Source: Irpex lacteus (lineage: Eukaryota > Basidiomycota > Agaricomycetes > Polyporales > Irpicaceae). Taken from it: DNA of 17,780 nucleotides. The stretch lies in NCBI GenBank assembly GCA_001986395.2, contig MQVO02000172.1, positions 1 to 17,780 of the forward strand, given 5' to 3'. Numbering within the stretch: the stretch's first letter is position 1; every line of letters starts with the position of its first letter. This document shows, in pieces, positions 1 through 9,461 of the stretch. The translations under genes and the position numbers were made by a program. The notes beneath the pieces are model-generated. The model saw only the letters and a program-made list of their open reading frames with translations, made no database searches and was not told the DNA's origin.

Positions 1-1203
1 GTCTGGTGGTACGTTTTTTCCTCAACTTTACCGTGATGGAACAATGCTCTTACGAGGAATCTCAGGCGTTACAAGTTCTACCGCGTGCTAGCACTAAGTT
101 ATCTGCTTAATGCTTTCCAAGGGGCGCCGACCAAAAGCTTACGATGGCTACCTACGCTGAGAGCAGGAGCCATTGCGGTATGGATGCTAAACGCGACCAT
201 ATTTCGTCCCGGAGAGCAAGAATGGGATCTAATACTTATGAAGAAATGCGCCTTCCAAGATAGTAACCCTTCCGGGAGGACAAGCCCCGCCTTCTACAGC
301 CTCGGGGCATACTTTGTCTCGGATATAAGGTACGACGGAGGGGTATATCGCCTGTCACGCCTTAGCGGGGGGGATGAGTTAAGTCTGGAAGAGATTAAAC
401 TGGTCTTCAACTTGACATATTATCAACTCGAGAGCTCCATAGTTTCACAAGCAAACACTCAAAAGTCTCGCAGGGTTGTCAAAGGCATTAAAGCGCCTCA
501 ACGCGGACGTCGCATCCGAAGAGCGGCTGCGTTAGTGGATATCCCTGACGAGCAATTGCGAGTGGACTTTCATCTATCAGAGTCAGGCGTTACATCTCAT
601 CGTATCCTTGATATGACGGGAGACGATGAACACGAGGCTGAAGAAGGAGACGCACGAATTGATATTGACGCACGACTAACGTGGATCTGGCATACCCTCT
701 TCGCTGACATCATCGACTGCATTCCACTTCCAAAGAACAAGCAAGGTCCCTTATATTGTACCCTCAACGTGGAAGGCCGGGAGTCAGCCTCCTCCGCATT
801 ATTTGAGCAACCAAATCTACCCTTTACATGCGTTCAGCTGAAGATGGCGAATGTATGCACCTGGGACGAGCTTTCTTTGACAGATTCTTCCCAGAAAAAG
901 CATCTCTCGTTCACGAAAGACGCGCCAACTTGCAACAGCATTTTCCCCAGTGCCAGTATTTTTATGATGTGGGAAGTAATCTTGACAGACACTCCATACA
1001 AATATCAAGGAATAATCCGAGAAAAATTGCTGCAAGAGTGGCGCAAATTACTGTGGCTTCCGTACAGTGCCAGCGATAGGATGTGGATCACTCGTAAAGT
1101 GTCAGGGGCGTTCAAACAACTAGGCGCCAGTGGTGGTGCAGCACCCCAAATCGCTGTAAACGAACGACTTGCAGTGGATCTGCAAGAATTTTGTTTGGTT
1201 TGA
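1..1203 (+). CDS. Uncharacterised fungal protein, paralogue A (3' end, partial)
   Basis: The left edge cuts this gene. The visible coding parts are 1-8 and 66-1203, separated by a 57-nt intron (GTACGT at 9, CAG ending at 65). The junction is in phase 2 and rebuilds a Trp, so the protein reads V-W-W-RYKFYRVLALSYLL; the GTG at 85 is an internal Val, not a start. I do not recognise a catalytic domain. The protein is soluble-looking, with a basic patch (RRGRRIRR-like) near the middle and an acidic stretch after it. It is clearly related to the gene at 3402-6119: shared elements in order are WW at the intron, YKFYR/LLYYR, NATIF/NATF, AYFVSD/MYFISD, WLPYSASDRMW/WLPHGEKDRLW and IAVN near the end. 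The intron has the same place and phase in both. Function unknown; being a family member is well supported, being a functional gene is likely but the 5' part is not seen. Confidence 0.8.
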
Positions 1204-2083
1204 GATATAAACCTGTGTATCTTTCACTTTTGAGCGATATAATTTCTCCCAGCTTGTCATATGTGATCTGCGACTCGTCAAATGTACAATACGATATAGT
1301 GGCAAACGACGTAAGTAACGGCCATGATAGTAAGCTTGCGATGTCATCAAGAATGCATGCTGTGCATGCATCTACTTATCTACATGTCGAGAGCTAGTAC
1401 GACGTGGTTACGCGATGTGTCTCGTAGAACTCTAGCTCTTGCTCGAAGTTCTCTGCGATGACTGACGCCTCGCCGCGGTGCTGGGACCGCGCCCCGAAAC
1501 AATAGAGCATGCTCTGAGAGCAAGAACTCAACAGCGCTGCCCCGAGCTGGCAGTAGGGGTGCCATGAACATATTATATCACGGACAAGAGCAATAGCTGC
1601 AATTAAGCCATGTATTTCAATGTCAGAAAACATATTTATAGGTCTGTCTGTGATCCCAGTTTTCTCGTTGCGACACACACCCTGTTACCTTTACTGCCGC
1701 GCTCACTGCTACCTATGTTCACACCGTCATTCTTTCAATTGGTGAGTGCTCACTCAAGTTTCCACCTGTTCGCTACAATACTAATACACCGCTTATAAGG
1801 ACAGGTGTAACACGTGTGGCGCATCGTTAGATCTACGATTTGTCAAAGTGAAGACGAAAAAATCACGGTCGGCCAATTCTACTCGGTAAGTTCTTCAAAC
1901 TAACAGCACTTACCCAACCTGGCATTTTCACTGATGGCGGTGTCTTAGTGTCGTAACCCGAATCCTTTTCTAAAGGGCGGCAAGTGCGTATATATTCGTT
2001 TCGCAGACGTTGGCCCTGGTGCCTTACCAGGCTACAGCTACCCTTCCCCACCTCAGTCTTCCTCACCGCTACATACAACGACT
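1204..2083. other. Intergenic region, no convincing gene
   Basis: After the stop of paralogue A no well-supported gene is seen. A GC-rich patch at about 1394-1560 has an open minus-strand frame ending ELEFYETHRVTTSY that might be a gene remnant, but no splice-supported extension was found. A perfect 8-bp inverted repeat with a 3-nt spacer lies at 1353-1371. A TATATATT-like box near 1990 and a pyrimidine-rich stretch just before 2084 could be the promoter of the next candidate gene. Confidence 0.5.
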
Positions 2084-2647
2084 ATGGTACGATCTCCCTG
2101 CCCCGTCAATGGCTGCGCAAAACCTGGAAACAAGGCATGCATAACGGGAAAGTGCTCGGTGCACTGCCTGACAGATGATATCCTTCAGAACTTGCCAGTA
2201 CTGACGGACCGTGATTACTTGCTCTGTTGGAACCTCTATCACATGCGCCAAGAATACTTAATAGATTCCTTTTGGTAGCAATGTGATCGACGTAGCCATC
2301 GCCATCGCAAAGGAGTTCATTTCCTTGTCACAGCTTAGTTAAGGGTCATCATAGTGCAGTGCCTTGCATAAGAAACTGCGAACGTCAATCTTCTGTTCGC
2401 TCATGGTCCCCATATATCAGGAAGGTAAGATATTCACACAACAAAGTCACGCGTCGTCTGCAAGTCGTTGCCCCAGCCTCCTCTTGTGGACTCAAACGCT
2501 AAGCAACTGCATATTACAGCTTCTTTTATGATTTGTGAGTCGAACCTTACAGCGTTATTTCTTTGCAGACAGTACCTCTTCGCTGTGTTTATTGTGAACG
2601 GCCAGCAGCTCTTCGATACTATGGGAACCTTCTCGGGCGGCTACTAG
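2084..2647 (+). CDS. Candidate small cysteine-rich spliced gene
   Basis: Tentative model: exons 2084-2274, 2334-2424 and 2477-2647, giving 150 aa. The introns are 59 nt (GTAGCA...CACAG) and 52 nt (GTAAGA...CCCCAG), typical of this window, and the frame stays open across both. The N-terminus carries a compact cysteine cluster: C6, C11, C19, C24 and C28 with a His at 27 (SPCPVNGC ... KACITGKCSVHC), which looks like a small zinc-binding knuckle. The middle adds further Cys/His (HHSAVPCIRNC). The last exon is open for 56 codons. A TATA-like element about 95 bp upstream and a pyrimidine-rich leader support a start at 2084. I do not recognise the family. With short introns allowed, chance stitching is possible, so the 3' exons are less certain than the Cys cluster. 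A repeat element starts a few bases after the stop. Confidence 0.35.
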
Positions 2648-2652
2648 AGTGG

Positions 2653-2940
2653 CGAAATTGTGTCGTTGTGTAAACAAGTTACTTAAGACTCTGTGCTTGA
2701 GGGAGCAGCCGTCAAAGCGGCGGGATACGATCTCTGAATTGAGCTCCCAGCTTTTTTGTATTAGACCTGAAACAACTAATATAGCAGAGTAACACTACTT
2801 ACCTTTTACATAATTAAAGTATCCTAACAAAAACCGTGTACAATGTACAGCTGAGTATTCGAAAACAGCACTGGCAGGAATCGAACTCGCAGCCTTGGTG
2901 CGATCGTCGGGTGCATCGGAGCTAGAGCGCGGCTGAGTTT
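2653..2940 (-). repeat. tRNA-derived SINE-like element
   Basis: Read on the minus strand, the element opens at 2940 with AAACTCAGC-CGCGC and reaches a B-box-like GAGTTCGATTCCTGCCA near 2873-2889. A TTTT run (2862-2865) follows at once, as at the end of a Pol III unit. About 130 nt further comes a core shared with other places in the window (2696-2735: GATCGTATCCCGCCGC, then TTTGACGGCTGCTCCCTCAAG). It is followed by a tail AACTTGTTTACACAACGACA (around 2661-2680). Related heads lie at 9762-9840 and 13603-13657, related cores at 11367, 13352, 13773 and 15892. No intact cloverleaf can be drawn, so this is not a functional tRNA. Element boundaries and target-site duplications were not established. 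Confidence 0.55.
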
Positions 2941-3070
2941 GAATAGTTTCTATGGCTGGGTTCACTCGCTTTCTTGTGAGCGTGAGTGCTCACTTTAGGG
3001 CTGTTTTTCCTCCTGGGTAGTACAATGATAGAACAGGGACGTAGTAAGGCTAGGCTTACCTGAGCTTTTA

Positions 3071-3287
3071 TTCAGAATGGTACAGTTGTTGTGCTTGCAA
3101 AAATCAGTTTGTGTTTGTAGTTTAATACAAAACTGGTAAAAGGGATAAGAACAGACGATAACAAATTGCTTACCGCAATGTAGTCCAATCAATTTCCCAC
3201 ACTTTGGGGACATGAACGTCACATCTCGCGACGCCCAAAACGCCAGCCCGCACAATAAAAGGACTCTTCATTCTTCAGAGATCGTAC
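3071..3287 (+). repeat. Dispersed ~215-bp repeat, copy 1
   Basis: This stretch matches 9389-9627 read on the minus strand over its whole length with scattered substitutions and small indels. Shared landmarks in order are TTCAGAATGG/CAGAATGAAG, AAAATCAGTTT, CAGACGATAACAAA, TGTAGTCC, CACGTCTC-type blocks around GGGGACATGAACGTCAC, ATCTCGCGA, and CTCTTCATTCTTCAGAGATCGTA. The CTTCATTCTTCAG block is identical. Indels between copies are not multiples of three inside the ATG-led frame starting at 3213, so the element is not conserved as protein here. It ends in GATCGTA, the same bases with which the SINE-like core starts, and its AAACTGATTT (minus) block also occurs at 13434, which suggests the two repeat types are related. 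Confidence 0.6.
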
Positions 3288-3341
3288 TAGTACATAATTT
3301 AAGCGCATTCTTCCCACTAAGTACTTGAAGCGGAGATCAAA

Positions 3342-3401
3342 CCAATTTTCTATATAGCCTATCATTTTTTTTTTTCATATTCACCTCCTCACTGCGGTAC
3401 C
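3342..3401 (+). promoter_or_regulatory. Probable core promoter of the 3402 gene
   Basis: A CCAAT box (3342-3346) is followed by TATATAG (3351-3357), a run of T, and a CT-rich leader ending TCACCTCCTCACTGCGGTACC directly before the ATG at 3402. The spacing TATA to ATG is about 50 bp. This is inference from motif content only. Confidence 0.4.
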
Positions 3402-6119
3402 ATGCCTCCCTGCCCCGATGAGTACCTCCCCACAAGGCCCATGACCATACCTCAAATCATCAATCACTGTCTGGAACTCCTCCATCGCCACTCAGATCCA
3501 TCAGGCGAGAAGGACTTGATACAGCGCTATGTTCGGTTTCTCCTATCGGGAAGATACATCGATGATGAGGAAAACCAGCATCGTGTGTTCCTTTCCCATC
3601 CTGCAGCGCAGCTGGAAACCATTCGCCTCCAAGCGTTTTACACGGGCGTTCACGGACAATCTCGCTTTTTTCCCGACTATAGAAGAGATCGTTCTCTTTC
3701 CGATTGACTTAGGGACTAGGATGGAAAAGGATGTGGGTTATGTGGTGATCGATCTGCCAGCTGGGGTGAGACCTGCAATCCAGCCACATGGGAAACACAC
3801 TTATAACACACAGCTATCTAGTCTCGAGGACCTGCCACGCAGCTACCTATCTCCGATATACCTCGTATTTCTATTGGAAATTTCTCCGGATTTAATCATG
3901 AGGCTTACAGCTTCCTATGTTTTCCGGAGCTTCGTCGAAAGGACGGCCAAGTGCGCATAACGTATGCTGACAGGGTGGCACTCTATGATCAGTGTATACT
4001 CCCTGCATTGTATCATTGCGCTGCAACTGGCGTAGAAGATTTGCCTCAATCGCTCAATGAAACAAAAACCATGAGACAAACAGACCTTGATCGCCTGGGT
4101 GGAACTTTTCTCACGCTCGCCTCCGCTCAGATAGGCAAGTTCACGGACTATTTAGGCGCCCTATTGGACGAACGCCCTCATTTCGAACACTGGTTTATTT
4201 TTCACGATATAAGGTTTAAAAACTGTCTTGTGCATGATCCTACAAGCTCAAATGATAGGCTCCGGGAGTGGTCAAGGCTCACTTCCGAAATTGACTGGCC
4301 CGTGGATGCAGACAACTGGAAAGCGACGATATCGTACCGTTTCGGAGAACCTGGATCAGCCACCTTCATTCAACGCGGAGGGCTTCAATATTTTCTGCAA
4401 TCCATAGAACCGCAAATTCCCATGCAAAACATTGAGCAATGGCTGGACAGACGCGGGACTCTGCGCCACTGCCAAAACTTCTCCGATGCCGTCTCCTTCG
4501 ACATGCAGAACAAGATAATTGTACAAGCGCTGGGCTGTATTGAAGGGCTCTCATGTCAATGGGAGGCAAACGAAACGTGCCTTGACACATTCACCTTTGT
4601 CCCCCATGATCTTCTTCCAGACCGCATAGAGTCTACTCAACAGACATTACAAGGATTAATTCAAGCGCTACAGGATTCGGCAGTTCAGAATCGCTCAATC
4701 AGCACTGTTGTTTCGATCAGCGTTCGCATTTCCAATGCCACATCCGTTTTTCCTGGTAAGGGAGACAACGAATATGTGAAATGCATTGAGGCCAATCAAT
4801 GGTGGTGAGTACTCTTACAACGTTTTCCTCCATTGAATAACAAGAATTTCAGGAGCCTCCTGTACTACAGGATGAACGCTGTGCTATATGCCTTTGATCG
4901 GTTGATGAGCTCTCCTCCCTGGTTCAGAGCAACTCCCGAATCACTTACACTAGGCCTTTCCCTCACGTGCTTAGCCAATGCAACATTCGACCATTGCAAC
5001 TACTACGAGGCGCCGTGGAGGGGCTCTCTTCTCACTAAAACCAGTGTTCACTGGGCAGGAGAAAATGTGGGTGAAGACCAACTAGAGGACCGCTTTGAAA
5101 GGAGGGCAGAAGAGCCGCTGATTTATGAGCGCGGCATGTATTTTATCTCTGACTATCAGGAGGAGTACGTGCCATGCCATGCCACAGACGACAAGGAAAT
5201 CACCCTTCCAGCACCGCACGTTCCCACTATACGTTTACTTACGCACAATGAGCTTGCCAAAGCATACAATCAAGACTCGTGGAGCATTTTGGAAAGACGT
5301 TTTGGTATCCTCGATCAAGAAGCTGAAAGTGGACGCAGGCCTGGCAACCGCAGCAACCGTGGTGCTACCACTGTCTACCTTTATCTTTGGAACACTATAA
5401 ATGACCCCCCTATCGCCTTCGACGTCTCATCGAGACTCAAGATCTCGTTGGATACACGCCCATCGTTATCATCCCTGGTTGATTATCCCTACAACCAGGC
5501 GGCTTCGAGTCAACGGGGCATCTTAAAACTGATCAACCATGAGAGCATCCAGGAAACACTCAATCACATAATTCTACAATTTGTGCATGACGTTGTTGAA
5601 AGAGTACCTCGGACACCCACTGGCCACTCCTATTCGGCCTTTTCCCCAGATGAAGCGCGTAATGTACGGGTATCCCTCATGAGCGAAAAGGAGTTGCCCC
5701 TTTCAGCTGCAACGCTCACGCTCGTCAGCGAAAAGGTATGGCACTCCATAATAATGCGATTGTTTCCGAATCCCACGGGCAACCATCCAGTAGCCAGCTC
5801 AAGCACCGTACTCGGACAATGTAGCTACTACGTTGCTTGGATCCGCACGCTGAACGGGATTCATGATCCTGAAGAAAAGAAGCGCGTGGCGAATGCAGTT
5901 CACAAGATTGTTGCTGAATTTGACTGGCTTCCACACGGGGAGAAAGATAGGTTATGGAAGGGGGTTAGCTCACACACCAGTCGCAACAGTCGTACATTTC
6001 CAGAGGAGTCGAGCAAATCAACACCGTGGATTGCAGTGAATCCCTGGAGATACAGTGTCAGCGATTTAAACACATGGAAGTTATTGGGTAGCAGCGAGGC
6101 TTTCTTTCGTGTGTTATAG
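3402..6119 (+). CDS. Uncharacterised ~870-aa fungal protein, paralogue B
   Basis: Best model: 3402-3765, 3822-4804, 4853-6119. Intron 1 is 3766-3821 (56 nt, GTGAGA...ATCTAG); the exon after it reads SRGPATQLPISDIPRISIGN in frame with the long ORF. Intron 2 is 4805-4852 (48 nt, GTGAGT...TTTCAG), phase 2, rebuilding the second Trp of a WW pair. The first coding part changes frame: the start frame (IPQIINHCLELLHRH ... LETIRLQAFYT) runs into a second frame (FTDNLAFFPTIEEIVLFPID) that leads to intron 1, which needs one base removed, most simply at GGG 3644-3646. An alternative is a 76-nt intron 3531-3606 with a poor GTTCGG donor. No signal peptide, membrane segment or known catalytic motif is visible; the protein looks cytosolic or nuclear and alpha/beta mixed. 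The C-terminal half matches paralogue A at 1-1203. Function unknown. A lineage-specific gene family is likely; the frameshift leaves open whether this copy is intact. Confidence 0.8.
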
Positions 6120-6589
6120 CTACTTCATTCTCGTATCGCATGGCGATAGCCCTATTTATTCTGCACTCAGTTTGCACGTATAGAACGCTCGTGGATGCTC
6201 TAGCTGAAGCGGTAGTGATGTCTCTTCAGATACGGTGCATCATGATGTGCTGTTTAATAGTTGTTTATGGAAGGTAAACGTCCTGCTCTAAAACCATGGA
6301 CCTTGGGCAAGTCTGTACTGAGCAAAGGCATCGATTGCGCAGGCAGAATTGGGTAACTTTTGTCGAGACTTAGCTCATGAATATTGTGACAAAACGTGCA
6401 TAAGCCTCACGGGCGCGGCGTGTGGCTCAGAGTTGCAGTCAAAGTGTCGCAAGGTCAACTATCAGCGTCATCTGCAAAGTGCCGCGTAGTTAAAAAGGAG
6501 CACAATCATAGCAGATCACACACACCATCTAATGATGAACTCTAGAACAAGGGCTGCCTCGCTTCGCTACGGCCTGTAACGTCCCGTGA
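6120..6589. other. 3' flank and intergenic, nothing recognised
   Basis: Downstream of the paralogue B stop there is no credible ORF, spliced exon pair, RNA gene or repeat that I can support. Confidence 0.5.
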
Positions 6590-7110
6590 AAGTAAAAAGA
6601 GATAATATTACTATAAGAGGTTACAACGCACAGATAGTGGCGCAATGCAAGAAGTGAGAAAGAGAAAGATGAGCTGAGTGACGAAGCGACCGTGACAGTG
6701 GGAGCGCGTGAAACTTAAGTAAGCGCGCGGGAGTGGTCTGGGGTCCCGATCACAAAGGCAAAGCGAGATCATCACAGCACGATGGGAGAGAAAAGCAAGG
6801 AAGAGCGCGTGTAAGGCATCAGGAGACAAAACAGGATAGACATAGGGGGGAAAAGGTAGGAGTGAGATGGAAGCCATAAGTACAAAGGCAGAAACGCAGA
6901 GAAGAGGGAAAGGACCCCGAAAAGCATGTCACGGAAGGGCGGATTCCCGGCGGAAGATTACTTAAAGCAGGCTCCTGGAACATCCGCAATCGAGCATTTG
7001 GCTGGGCTGCAAAAAAAACCACACAGCCTAGGCAGAACAATAACATAAAAGACAGTGAAGGACGAAGGGGAGCGGGAGAAACTCGGGGAAAGGGGTAAGG
7101 AGATAAATAA
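6590..7110. other. Purine-rich (GA) tract on the plus strand
   Basis: For roughly 500 bp the plus strand is strongly enriched in A and G (for example GTGAGAAAGAGAAAGATGAG, GAAGAGGGAAAGGACCCC). Minus-strand ORFs in the tract are pyrimidine-biased, rich in Leu, Ser, Phe and Pro, and look like composition artefacts. No gene is called. Confidence 0.5.
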
Positions 7111-7223
7111 GACGAAATGAAATGAGACTAGCAATCACCCGTGCCCTGCACGGGAATTAGAGTAGGAAGATGCAGAGGGTCACGGTGTTTGCCACGTCAA
7201 CGTCGACAGAGGAGAATAAATAC

Positions 7224-7283
7224 CGCGCCCGTCCCTGCTGGCCTTCGCGCCTTCGGCGCTTCGGCCAGCAGTCACAGGCGCGC
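7224..7283. other. Nested GC-rich hairpin with C(UUCG)G-type loop
   Basis: The inner element (7235-7271) pairs CTGCTGGCC with GGCCAGCAG. Inside it GCGCC pairs with GGCGC around a TTC, forming the very stable C(UUCG)G tetraloop context if transcribed. The two stems are separated by a symmetric TTC/TTC internal loop. An outer CGCGCC/GGCGCG pair may extend the structure to about 7224-7283. It lies in a gene-free stretch; whether it is an RNA structure, a terminator or a cruciform is unknown. Confidence 0.6.
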
Positions 7284-7475
7284 CCGGTTTCGACGGTGTA
7301 AGTATGTCGGAAGCTAATAATGCTATGAATTCGAAGAGGCAGCGGTAGCTAATATTAAATAAGAAACATACTCTATGTAGCGGAAGCCGATGATGTCGAT
7401 GAAACGGTGTGAAGCTGAAGTGAAGCCCACAGGCGAAGGAGAAAGAATATTCTGGACGCAGGCCCAAGTGAGTAC

Positions 7476-7597
7476 CCAATCAGAATTTGTGTTTGTCTCT
7501 ATCCAATCAGAAGACGCGTTTATCTCGACGTGTCAGCCAATAAAGAAGCCGAAATGTCGACGCGGTGGAGCGACCGCGTTTCTCTTTATAATAAAGA
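7476..7597 (+). promoter_or_regulatory. Cluster of three CCAAT boxes plus TATA-like box
   Basis: CCAAT occurs at 7476-7480, 7503-7507 and 7537-7541, the first two as CCAATCAGAA. A TTTATAATAAAG box follows at about 7586-7597. Between them a 7-bp inverted repeat ACGCGGT/ACCGCGT with a 6-nt loop lies at 7560-7579. The arrangement resembles a fungal promoter bound by the HAP/CCAAT complex, pointing right. No good ORF follows before 7833, where a minus-strand gene ends, so the target could be a non-coding transcript or nothing. Confidence 0.35.
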
Positions 7598-7832
7598 GGA
7601 TAAGACCGGTTCCCGATCGTAAGGAACGCAATGAAGTAGAAATGAAGGCCAATAGATAAAATTTGAAGCTGAAGGAGACATGCGTAAAGGAAAGGAGTAA
7701 GTAATTCATCCATTAAAGAGTGATTTTGACTGCCACTAGCCAGACATGCAATCACCTTGATTACCTCTTCCGTGATGCTTTTGGAATTAGGACTATACAG
7801 TACTTACCTTGCTCTCATAGTAGTCTCGGAAG

Positions 7833-8796
7833 CTAGAGTTGGGATGTCTCCTCTCGCAGCTCTTGATGGAAGGCTATAAGGTCTTCTGCCGTAGCAGTCG
7901 TCCACAGGCGTCGAAGCTCAATCAGCTTCGCCTTTCCAATGCTACCGAAACAACATGGGCATCGCTTTGCGTCCACGAAGTACTAAATCCACTCACCTTG
8001 ACTTTCTTTCCCACCGACGTCGCTGCTCCTGGCCTGCACGCCAAGCTAGGGCTTCACGACCTTGTTTCGTGAGCCGGAGATCGCGGACCACTTCTGGTGT
8101 TGCGCCGCTGAGAAGATGGTCCAGGAGGTCCAAGAACGATTGGATTGCTGTCCTAGCGGCAGAATTCTCCAGAAATACAAACGAGGAGAATGCGCGATGC
8201 GGACCCGGTATATCCTCTGATTCACTGCGAAGGTTTTCGACCTGCGGCGGGGGCACAGTGGGACAAAATTGACACCTTTTGAAATCATCCAAGAGGCACA
8301 AAGCACAAAAGCTGTGCCCACAGGCCGGGTCCTTTACGGTTCCGGGATGCGCTCTAGTGTAATCTTAGTTAGGAGCCCACACAAGTATAAAACTGTATTA
8401 CAGAAGCTCCCCACAGCTATTGGAATAGGTTATCAAAGGCGAGGGCAAATCAGCCAAGCGGAGCAGGTTGAGAGATAGAACGGATTCACCAGAGGCACGA
8501 TAGCTTTCGAAGAGCCTGATATGTCTTTAGTACCAAACTTGACGTATGTTGTATCATGGCCTGGCCTTGGGTTTCCATTTGTGACCTGGTAGAGGACATC
8601 GATGAGGATGAGGATGAGGATGAGGACATCAATGAGGATGAGGATGAGGATGAGGATGAGGATGAGGATGAGGGGTAATGCGTCTAACACGGTTTCGTCC
8701 GAGAGAACGCCTCTGGACTGATACCGTGTCATCCAACGGAGTTCCAATGATTTTACACTTATTCAGCGTAACATCGAAGCTCCATAAAGTCACCAT
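7833..8796 (-). CDS. RING-finger protein (putative E3 ubiquitin ligase), 5 exons
   Basis: Spliced model on the minus strand: 8796-8725, 8683-8490, 8416-8402, 8353-7997, 7941-7833, giving 248 aa. Introns are 41, 73, 48 (with CTAAC branch), 55 nt. Residues 29-55 are nearly all Ser, encoded by a TCCTCA hexanucleotide array. Residues 87-124 form a RING of the HC type: C87-x2-C90-x14-C105-x-H107-x2-C110-x2-C113-x7-C121-x2-C124 (core PACGHSFCALC ... RCQFC). The first two Cys are joined only when a 15-nt exon (8416-8402) is used. The rest (125-248) is polar and helical, Arg/Glu/Leu-rich, perhaps a coiled coil, and ends AFHQELREETSQL. The RING suggests zinc-dependent docking of an E2 enzyme; substrate unknown. 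The region from residue 60 to the stop is well supported. Exon 1 and intron 1 (41 nt, GTATCA donor) are less sure; translation might instead begin at an ATG inside the serine run or at residue 60. Confidence 0.75.
8592..8675. repeat. GAGGAT hexanucleotide microsatellite (coding)
   Basis: About thirteen near-perfect GAGGAT units, interrupted by GAGGACATCAAT and GAGGACATCGAT, lie inside exon 2 of the minus-strand RING gene. There they encode a serine run broken by Leu-Met and Met. Six-base unit changes keep the frame, so length can vary between strains without breaking the gene. Confidence 0.85.
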
Positions 8797-8995
8797 GTTC
8801 GCATTCTGCTGACGTCATACGGATACGCTGCAGCCTGCTACAGCCGGCCTCAGTCATCCCACAGCAAACAAAAGGGAGGAAGTGCTTCTGGTATTTTCCA
8901 AGAGTGCTCATGTAGATTCGAACGACACCTAGAAGCTTATTGCTGTCCCGTGCAGCGATGAGGGTATCAACCGATATGCATGTTGTTCCACGCCA

Positions 8996-9461
8996 TCAGT
9001 TCTTGGCCTTCTTAAGCGTCGATTTGACAGGCGTATCGTGTGAGATAGTTACCACTAACGGACGTCTTGAGCGTTATGCCGTCTCATGTTTCCAGGCGTC
9101 GGACGTCGCCGACGTACCTTTCCCACCAAGGTGGCGGACTTCGAAAAAAATCTTGGGCCACCCGCTGTCCACGCTCTTCGGAGCTCATTGTCAGGGAAGC
9201 AGGTTGTACCCGGTCCTGAGGGACGTCAAAACATTCAAGTTCTAGGTCTCAGCGGCGTTGTGTTCAGCTCACTTTTTCCCAATGTGCCAAGTACTCACGC
9301 GGATTTGCTGTTATGCAATCTTTTAGAATATTACTTACCCTCCCTTACTTACATAAGTGAGATTGCGGCATCACGGAAAACACAGAGTTACGATTTCTGA
9401 AGAATGAAGAATCGTTTCTTTGTGGGCAGGGCTTTTGGGACTCGCGAGATGTAACGTCCAT
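8996..9461 (-). CDS. Candidate small spliced gene, unknown product
   Basis: Tentative model: 9461-9353, 9307-9299, 9247-9118, 9065-8996, giving 105 aa, basic and without recognised domain. Donors are strong (GTAAGT, GTGAGT, GTACGT) and introns are 45, 51 and 52 nt. The 9-nt second exon can be dropped without changing frame, giving one 105-nt intron instead. The third and fourth exons read PQDRVQPASLTMSSEERGQR, then FFRSPPPWWER and ISHDTPVKSTLKKAKN. The first exon (MDVTSRESQKPCPQRN) lies inside a dispersed repeat (9389-9627), whose other copy at 3213 does not keep the frame, so this exon may not be real. A 46-aa start at 9188 is an alternative. It lies 200 bp upstream of, and in the same direction as, the RING gene. 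Confidence 0.3.

Noticed and set aside
3531..3606. 76-nt intron in paral­ogue B replacing the frameshift
   Set aside because: Phase fits but the donor GTTCGG is poor and it removes a coding-like stretch; kept only as an alternative.
6611..7046. Minus-strand ORFs rich in Ser, Leu, Phe and Cys
   Set aside because: Explained by the purine-rich bias of the plus strand; no splice or start context.
7390..7659. Plus-strand 89-codon ORF
   Set aside because: Overlaps the CCAAT and TATA cluster and shows no protein-like features.
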